From the NCBI GenBank assembly GCA_964510955.1, contig CAZEDW010000067.1:1-11483 (forward strand): DNA of 11,483 nucleotides, in the 5' to 3' direction. Under the pieces are notes generated by a model that saw nothing but the letters and a program-made list of their open reading frames with translations, made no database searches and was not told where the DNA came from. Below, piece by piece: positions 1-5,272 of the stretch (position 1 is its first letter; each line of letters opens with the position of its first letter). A program made the translations under genes and the position numbers. The DNA comes from JAFLCM01 sp964510955. GTDB taxonomy: Bacteria > Planctomycetota > Phycisphaerae > Phycisphaerales > UBA1924.

Positions 1-22
1 TGACGCTCGCTCGTTCCCTGTT

Positions 23-28
23 TACTGT
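23..28 (+). promoter_or_regulatory. Possible -10 element of a promoter for the restriction-modification operon
   Basis: TACTGT at 23-28 matches TATAAT at four of six positions. TGACG at 1-5 could be the last five bases of a -35 box (TTGACG) if the base just outside the window is T, which would give a 17-nt spacer. Transcription would then start near 35, downstream of the first possible ATG (31) and upstream of the ATG at 91. This is a weak match in a GC-rich genome of unknown sigma-factor preference, and half of the -35 evidence depends on an unseen base. Confidence 0.22.
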
Positions 29-38
29 ACATGGACAT

Positions 39-70
39 AACCGGCGGGTCAAACGCCCTGTCCGCCGGTT
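39..70. repeat. Perfect 9-bp inverted repeat (hairpin or operator) before hsdM copy 1
   Basis: AACCGGCGG at 39-47 is the exact reverse complement of CCGCCGGTT at 62-70, with a 14-nt loop; the bases at 48 and 61 could add a G-U pair. In RNA this makes a strong GC-rich stem ending 20 nt before the ATG at 91. It has no following T-run, so it is unlikely to be a simple intrinsic terminator of an upstream gene. It could be a leader hairpin controlling translation of the first methyltransferase, or a DNA operator for a dimeric regulator. Neither role can be proven here. Confidence 0.5.
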
Positions 71-90
71 CCTCGCCCGAGCCCCTTCTC

Positions 91-1599
91 ATGCCTGTGA
101 ACGCAGCCACCTTGAAATCCGCGCTCTGGGACGCCGCCAACACGCTGCGGGGCTCGGCCGTCGACCGCACTGACTGGAAGGGCTATATCCTCCCGCTGCT
201 CTTCTTCAAGCGGATCAGCGATGTGTGGGATGAGGAGACAACCGAGGCGGCTGAGACCTTCGGTGAAGCCGATCCTTCCCTCTATCCTGAAGTGCACCGA
301 TTCACGCTGCCGGATGGGTGCCATTGGGACGATGTCCGGACCACGTCCGCCAACGTCGGCGCGGCACTGCTCAAGGCCATGCAGCGGATCGAAAAGGCCA
401 ACCCCGACACGCTCTACCGCGTGTTCGGCACCGCTGATTGGGGCAATAAGGAGAAGTTCACCGACGAGCTGCTCAAGGACCTGATCGAAGGCTTTTCCGC
501 GATCCCGCTCGGCAACAAGGCCGTCAGCACCGATGTGCTCGGCGACGCCTACGAGTACCTGATCGGCAAGTTCGCCGATGTCGCGCGCCGGAAGAAGGCG
601 GGCGAGTTCTACACCCCGCGCAGCGTCGTCCGCATGATGGTCGAGATCCTCGACCCCAAGGAGGGCGAGTCCATCTACGACCCCGCCTGCGGCACCGGCG
701 GCATGCTGCTCGGCGCGATCGAGCACGTCCAGCGCAAGGGTGGCGATCCCCGCACGTTCTTCGGCAAGGTGTACGGCCAAGAGAAGAACCTCACGACCTC
801 GTCCATCGCTCGCATGAATCTCGTGCTCCACGGCATCGAGGACTTTCAGATCGCCCGCGAGGACACGCTTCGCAACCCCGCCTTCAGCGACGCGAGCACA
901 GGTGGCCTGCTCACCTTCGACTGCGTCATCGCCAACCCGCCATTCTCGCTTAAGGAATGGGGGCGCGAACTCTGGGAGGCGGACCCCTGGAGCCGCGCCA
1001 AGTACGGCGTCCCGCCCGAGAGCTACGGCGATTACGCGTTCGTGCAGCACATGATCGCGTCGATGGCCGCGACCGGGAACAGCCGCATGGCTGTCGTCCT
1101 CCCGCAGGGCGCACTGTTCCGCAAGGCTGCCGAAGGAGCCATCCGCACCGAGCTGCTCAAGGAAGACCTTATCGAAGCCGTGATCGGCCTCGCACCGAAC
1201 CTCTTCTACGGCACGCAGCTCGCCGGTTGCGTCGTGATCCTGCGGCGCAAGAAGCCTGCCGCCCGCAAGAAGAAGGTGCTGATCATCGACGCATCCAGCC
1301 TCTTCCGCAAAGGTCGCGCCCAGAACTTCCTCGACCCCGAGCACACGTCGCAGATCGTCAAGTGGTACCGGGCGTTTGCGGATGTGGAGGACCGGGCGAA
1401 AGTGGTCACGCTCGACGAGATCAAGAACGAAGGTTGGACGCTGAACATCTCGCGCTACGTCCTGCCGCCCATCGGCGAGGAGATCCCGCCCCTTCCCGAA
1501 GCGGTCGCCACGTTCAAGTCCGCGCTGGCCGAGGCCCGTGCGGCCGAAGACCATCTCCGCACCGTGCTAACGGAGGGAGGGTGGCTGCGTGCTCATTGA
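91..1599 (+). CDS. hsdM: Type I restriction-modification methyltransferase subunit HsdM, copy 1
   Basis: DNA adenine-N6 methyltransferase subunit that works with HsdS and transfers a methyl group from S-adenosylmethionine to the recognition site. Numbered from an ATG at 31, the protein shows the helical HsdM N-terminal domain (about residues 25-165), then the catalytic domain with GEFYTPR at 191-197 (motif X region), DPACGTGG at 217-224 (motif I, SAM binding) and NPPF at 302-305 (motif IV, catalytic). The C-terminus carries the usual LNISRYV-type ending. I prefer the ATG at 91 (502 aa): the extra 20 residues from 31 are low in complexity, run through the inverted repeat and may lie at or before the transcription start. 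The 502-aa form also matches copy 2 (505 aa). Neither start has a clear Shine-Dalgarno sequence, so the start is uncertain. It is paralogous to 2581-4098 along its whole length. The HsdM family assignment is very secure. Confidence 0.95.
   Translation: MPVNAATLKSALWDAANTLRGSAVDRTDWKGYILPLLFFKRISDVWDEETTEAAETFGEADPSLYPEVHRFTLPDGCHWDDVRTTSANVGAALLKAMQRIEKANPDTLYRVFGTADWGNKEKFTDELLKDLIEGFSAIPLGNKAVSTDVLGDAYEYLIGKFADVARRKKAGEFYTPRSVVRMMVEILDPKEGESIYDPACGTGGMLLGAIEHVQRKGGDPRTFFGKVYGQEKNLTTSSIARMNLVLHGIEDFQIAREDTLRNPAFSDASTGGLLTFDCVIANPPFSLKEWGRELWEADPWSRAKYGVPPESYGDYAFVQHMIASMAATGNSRMAVVLPQGALFRKAAEGAIRTELLKEDLIEAVIGLAPNLFYGTQLAGCVVILRRKKPAARKKKVLIIDASSLFRKGRAQNFLDPEHTSQIVKWYRAFADVEDRAKVVTLDEIKNEGWTLNISRYVLPPIGEEIPPLPEAVATFKSALAEARAAEDHLRTVLTEGGWLRAH
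1572..1580 (+). promoter_or_regulatory. Strong ribosome binding site fixing a GTG start at 1589
   Basis: GGAGGGAGG lies inside the end of hsdM copy 1, 8 nt before GTG at 1589. It supports the GTG start of the next gene and an 11-nt overlap with hsdM, consistent with translational coupling. Confidence 0.75.
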
Positions 1600-2578
1600 A
1601 CAGGCGTTCCAGTGCCTCCCCGAGATGCTGTTGGGGCGTCGCTATGCTCGGCAGGCCTACGAGGGCGGCCTCGTGTCAGCATTCAGCATGGCGCTGCTCC
1701 AAGAGTTCAACGGCAGAAATGTCGCAAACCCGATAGCGTCCTTGCACGCGGAGTGCCCGTATTCGACTGTGGCGTTTGTTGGTCCAGACGGAAGGTCCCG
1801 CTACCGCCGCGCCGATCTCCATGTTGATCTGAGTTCACTTCGCGCGTCATCTGGCCCACTGTCTCGCTACGGGTGGAGACATAGCAATTGGCTTGAGGCC
1901 AAGTTCTTCAGGCCGCCCCAATCCGGAACGGCGCCAAAGACCACCAATGCAGGACTCCTGTACGCAGATCTCCTTCGTTTGGTCACGCTTGTTCCGCTCC
2001 AATCGCCGAGAGGCGCTCCACCCGGCGTTGCTAAGCCTGATGGCACCGTCGAGACGCCTAACACGTTCATGGGTCGATATCTGCTTCACGTCTATGAAGG
2101 GGATAATGCCGCACTGATTACTTCCACCCGAAACAGGACCGCTGGTGGAGCTGCTGGGACCCGGGAGTGGCTTGACAGGCTGCTCTTGGCGGGGCGGCAA
2201 GCTCTCTCTGCCGCAGACTGCAGCATCGCCGATGAAGGCGGTGCATTCATGGATGCGGTGGGCTCCGACCTGAAGCAAGTCGAGATGACCGTTGGAGTCA
2301 CGAACATCGTGCTAGAGCCGATTGATCCCAGCACTCTTACTCGCGGTATGTACCGGTGTGTCTTGAACCGCATCGACACCTTCCGCGTCGAGTTGGACAC
2401 GGGCGAATGGGTCTCTTTGGATGTCAATCGGACCGTCACCGAGAGTGCGGCGGGTGCGGCGGGCGCGATCGCCAAGTTCGTTGGCGAGCGGGCGGGGGTA
2501 ACTGAGGCTGACGATCAGGACCCAGACCCGCCACCCGCGACGGATCCGATGATCGTCGCGGCTCCGGAGGTGCAATAG
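1589..2578 (+). CDS. Unrecognised protein in the R-M operon, possible PD-(D/E)xK-fold nuclease
   Basis: I do not recognise this 329-aa protein as a named family. Its most informative stretch reads RADLHVD at 74-80, then NWLEAKFFR at 100-108, then LLYADLLRL at 123-131. An acidic residue (D76 or D80) followed after a loop by E103-x-K105 in a hydrophobic strand, then a helix with conserved-looking Tyr and Asp, resembles the core of PD-(D/E)xK nucleases. This is motif reading only. The C-terminal 30 or so residues are acidic and proline-rich (DPDPPP) and probably disordered. There is no signal peptide or membrane segment. The GTG start is set by a strong Shine-Dalgarno; the stop is 2 nt before hsdM copy 2. 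Codon use is looser than in its neighbours: by hand count 16 of 40 codons at 1901-2020 end in A/T, against 4 of 40 at 2641-2760, suggesting separate acquisition. It may be an extra nuclease, an inactive structural partner of HsdM, or a regulator. That the gene is real is fairly sure; its function is open. Confidence 0.8.
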   Translation: MLIEQAFQCLPEMLLGRRYARQAYEGGLVSAFSMALLQEFNGRNVANPIASLHAECPYSTVAFVGPDGRSRYRRADLHVDLSSLRASSGPLSRYGWRHSNWLEAKFFRPPQSGTAPKTTNAGLLYADLLRLVTLVPLQSPRGAPPGVAKPDGTVETPNTFMGRYLLHVYEGDNAALITSTRNRTAGGAAGTREWLDRLLLAGRQALSAADCSIADEGGAFMDAVGSDLKQVEMTVGVTNIVLEPIDPSTLTRGMYRCVLNRIDTFRVELDTGEWVSLDVNRTVTESAAGAAGAIAKFVGERAGVTEADDQDPDPPPATDPMIVAAPEVQ

Positions 2579-2580
2579 TC

Positions 2581-4098
2581 ATGGCACACTCCTCATCAGG
2601 ACTGACACAAAAAGAACTCGAGTCCTACCTCTGGGGCGCGGCCACGCTCCTCCGCGGCCTCGTCGATGCCAGTGACTACAAGCAGTACATCTTCCCACTG
2701 CTGTTCTTCAAGCGCCTGAGCGACGTGTGGGACGAGGACTATCAGCAGGCCTTCGCCGAGACCAAGGACGCGAAGTACGCCACCGCCACCGCGAACGACC
2801 GTTTCGCCATCCCCGCTGGCGCTCACTGGAAGGACGTCCGCACCGCGCCCAAAGACGTTGGGCGCGCTCTCCTGAACGCCTTCCAGGCGATCGAGTCCGC
2901 CAACCCCGAGCGTCTCCAAGGCGTCTTCGGCAACGCCCCGTGGACCGACAAGGCCCAGCTCCCCGACGCCACGCTCAAGAACCTCATCGAGCACTTCTCC
3001 AAGCACACGCTCAGCTTGGCCAACGTCCCCGAGGACGAGCTCGGCAACGGCTACGAGTACCTCATCAAGCAGTTTGCCGACGACTCGGGCCACACAGCCC
3101 AGGAGTTCTACACCAACCGCACGCTTGTCCATCTCATGGCCCAGATGCTGGAACCCAAGGCGGGCGAGTCGGTCTATGACCCCACCTGCGGCACGGGCGG
3201 CATGCTCATTTCATGCCTGGCCGAGGTGAAGCGCCGCGGCGGCGACACCCGCACGATGGGCCTCTACGGGCAGGAGCTCATCACCATCACCGCCGCGATC
3301 GCGCGGATGAACCTCGTCCTGCACGGCGTGTCGGACTTCCACGTCGCCGCGGGCAACACGCTCGCCGCGCCGGCTTTCGCCGAGGGCGACCGCCTCCGAA
3401 CGTTCGACGTGGTTCTCGCCAACCCGCCCTACTCCATCAAGAAGTGGAACCGCTCCGCCTGGGAGAGCGACCCGTGGGACCGCAACTTCCTCGGCACGCC
3501 CCCGCAGGGCCGCGCCGACTACGCCTTCTTCCAGCACATCCTGCGGAGCATGGACCCGAAGAAGGGCCGCTGCGCCGTGCTTTTCCCGCACGGCGTGCTC
3601 TTCCGCAACGAAGAAGCCGACATGCGGCGCAAGCTCGTCGAGTCCGACCTCATCGAGTGCGTCCTGGGACTCGGCCCCGGCCTGTTCTACAACTCGCCGA
3701 TGGAGGCGTGCGTCGTCATCTGCCGCAGCCAGAAGCCCAAAGCCCGCAAGGGCAAGATCCTGTTCATTGACGCCGTGGAGGAGATTGCCCGCGAGCGAGC
3801 ACAGAGTTTCCTTCGCACCGAACACCAGCAGCGGATCCTCAAGGCCTACCAGACCTTCGCCGACGAGCCCGGCTTGGCGGCCTTGGCCACGCTGCCCGCG
3901 ATGCTGGCCAACGACGCGAAGCTCTCGCTCCCGCTGTACGTGAGCCGTCCAAAATCCGCAGCGGCGAATGGGCCGGGGTCCACCCTCGCGGAAGCGTGGG
4001 ACGAGTTCGATCAGGGCGGCCGCGAGTTCTGGTTGCAGATGGATGCGCTCGCTGACATGCTCGACGGCGTCGTCGCCGAGGAGGCCGGCGATGCCTGA
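2581..4098 (+). CDS. hsdM: Type I restriction-modification methyltransferase subunit HsdM, copy 2
   Basis: Second DNA adenine-N6 methyltransferase subunit of 505 aa. The ATG at 2581 follows a Shine-Dalgarno (GGAGGTG, about 2565-2571) located in the end of the preceding gene. The N-terminal helical domain (about 10-150) is followed by the catalytic domain with motif I DPTCGTGG at 200-207 and motif IV NPPY at 281-284, both intact, so it should be catalytically competent. It aligns with copy 1 throughout (PLLFFKR.SDVWDE near the N-terminus, IARMNLVLHG, YAF.QH), but is clearly diverged and so is not a recent duplicate. The motif X region reads QEFYTNR at 174-180 where copy 1 and most HsdM proteins have GEFYTPR, so the Gly and Pro are replaced. 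Its stop overlaps hsdS by 8 nt, so this copy is the one directly coupled to the specificity subunit. A heteromeric M1-M2-S enzyme, or copy 2 alone as the partner of HsdS, are both possible. Confidence 0.95.
   Translation: MAHSSSGLTQKELESYLWGAATLLRGLVDASDYKQYIFPLLFFKRLSDVWDEDYQQAFAETKDAKYATATANDRFAIPAGAHWKDVRTAPKDVGRALLNAFQAIESANPERLQGVFGNAPWTDKAQLPDATLKNLIEHFSKHTLSLANVPEDELGNGYEYLIKQFADDSGHTAQEFYTNRTLVHLMAQMLEPKAGESVYDPTCGTGGMLISCLAEVKRRGGDTRTMGLYGQELITITAAIARMNLVLHGVSDFHVAAGNTLAAPAFAEGDRLRTFDVVLANPPYSIKKWNRSAWESDPWDRNFLGTPPQGRADYAFFQHILRSMDPKKGRCAVLFPHGVLFRNEEADMRRKLVESDLIECVLGLGPGLFYNSPMEACVVICRSQKPKARKGKILFIDAVEEIARERAQSFLRTEHQQRILKAYQTFADEPGLAALATLPAMLANDAKLSLPLYVSRPKSAAANGPGSTLAEAWDEFDQGGREFWLQMDALADMLDGVVAEEAGDA
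4078..4084 (+). promoter_or_regulatory. Ribosome binding site that decides the hsdS start at 4091
   Basis: GAGGAGG within the end of hsdM copy 2 sits 6 nt before ATG 4091. It favours this start over an in-frame ATG at 3968, which would add 41 residues that only mirror the hsdM reading frame and do not look like HsdS. Confidence 0.75.
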
Positions 4099-5272
4099 GG
4101 TGAAGTCTCCCAAGAGAACCGCAGCGTGGACCAAGGTCGCATTCGGCGACGTGGTGCGACTCTGCACCGAGCGGTCCAGCGATCCGGAGGCAGACGGCTT
4201 CGAGCGGTACATCGGTCTTGAGCATCTCGACCCGGGCGAGCTCAAGGTCCGCCGCTGGGGCGATCTCGCCGACGGCGTCACCTTCACGAACGTGTTCCGC
4301 CCCGGACAGGTGCTCTTCGGCAAGCGCCGCGCGTACCAGCGCAAAGTCGCCGTTGCCGATTTCAGTGGTGTGTGTTCGGGCGATATCTACGTGTTGGAGT
4401 CCAAGGGCGACGCGCTGCTCTCCGAACTCCTCCCCTTCATCTGTCAGACCGATGCGTTCTTCGAGCACGCGGTTGGTACCTCGGCGGGCTCGCTGTCGCC
4501 ACGGACCAATTGGGAGAGCCTTGCCACATTTGAGTTCGCACTGCCGCCGATCGAGGAGCAGCGGCGGATCGCGATCAGCCTTCGTGCCGCACGGACCGCC
4601 GCCGATACTAGTGCTGCGTTGCTGACTTCTGTTGAAGTGCTTCTTCGCTCGGCTATCGATGCAACTGCTCAGCGGGGTGTGCGCTCGCGGCAACTTCGAC
4701 CGCTTGATGAACTGGTGGCTCCAGATCGCCCAATTTGCTACGGCATCCTGATGCCAGGAACCGGATTCAAGGGCGGCGTACCGGTGATCAAGGTGAAGGA
4801 CTATCCGAACGGTCACATTATCACGAACGATTTGCTGCTCACGGACCCCAAGATGGACGAGGAGTTTCGTCGCTCACGATTGAGGGCTGGTGATCTACTG
4901 ATCTCGATTCGTGGCACCATCGGGCGTCTCGCGCGCGTGCCCGACATGCTTGACGGGGCGAACATTACGCAAGATACCGCTCGCCTTTCGATTCGACCTG
5001 GTGTCAATGTGGACTATGTGCGAGCGATGCTCGAGTCGTCGTACGTTCAGCGCCAGATCGCGACTTTCACCACTGGGCTCGCGGTGCAAGGGATTAACAT
5101 CGGAGAGCTTCGGCGCATCCAGATCCCGCTCGTTGAGTCCTCGCTTCAGGCAGAGCTGGTGCAGGAAGTCGTAGCGATCCGTAAAGCGATGGCTGCGGCC
5201 TCGGTCCGTCGACAGCGGGCAGCGGACCTCACGCGCAACGTACTGGAGTCGCTGATGAGGGAGGCACGCTGA
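4091..5272 (+). CDS. hsdS: Type I restriction-modification specificity subunit HsdS
   Basis: DNA-recognition subunit of 393 aa, the usual HsdS length, that directs both methylation and restriction. It has two target recognition domains. TRD1 spans about 12-150 (FGDVVRLCTE, GQVLFGKRRAYQRK, FSGVCSGDIYVL) and closes with LPPIEEQRRI at 151-160, a hallmark of the family. A helical spacer follows at about 160-200. TRD2 spans about 203-348 (VPVIKVKDY, LRAGDLLISIRGTIGRLARV, GINIGELRRIQIPL). The protein ends in a second helical region (about 350-393) rich in Ala, Arg and Val that would pack against the first helix. The two TRDs differ, so a bipartite asymmetric site is expected; its sequence cannot be read from here. 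Codon use shifts sharply after TRD1: by hand count 6 of 40 codons at 4181-4300 end in A/T against 23 of 40 at 4601-4720, suggesting that the 3' half was swapped in. The gene overlaps hsdM copy 2 by 8 nt and hsdR by 1 nt. Confidence 0.95.
   Translation: MPEVKSPKRTAAWTKVAFGDVVRLCTERSSDPEADGFERYIGLEHLDPGELKVRRWGDLADGVTFTNVFRPGQVLFGKRRAYQRKVAVADFSGVCSGDIYVLESKGDALLSELLPFICQTDAFFEHAVGTSAGSLSPRTNWESLATFEFALPPIEEQRRIAISLRAARTAADTSAALLTSVEVLLRSAIDATAQRGVRSRQLRPLDELVAPDRPICYGILMPGTGFKGGVPVIKVKDYPNGHIITNDLLLTDPKMDEEFRRSRLRAGDLLISIRGTIGRLARVPDMLDGANITQDTARLSIRPGVNVDYVRAMLESSYVQRQIATFTTGLAVQGINIGELRRIQIPLVESSLQAELVQEVVAIRKAMAAASVRRQRAADLTRNVLESLMREAR

Noticed and set aside
49..1554. 501-aa open frame on the - strand opposite hsdM copy 1
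   Set aside because: Antisense shadow caused by high GC at third codon positions. The translation is Arg/Asp/Val-rich with no recognisable domain, while the + strand encodes a complete HsdM.
3968..4090. 41-residue N-terminal extension of HsdS from an upstream ATG
   Set aside because: It lies wholly inside hsdM copy 2 and does not resemble HsdS. The Shine-Dalgarno at 4078-4084 supports ATG 4091.
3211..4816. Long - strand frames across hsdM copy 2 and hsdS (377 and 325 aa)
   Set aside because: They oppose strongly supported genes, show no family features and contain Arg-rich runs typical of antisense GC-rich frames.
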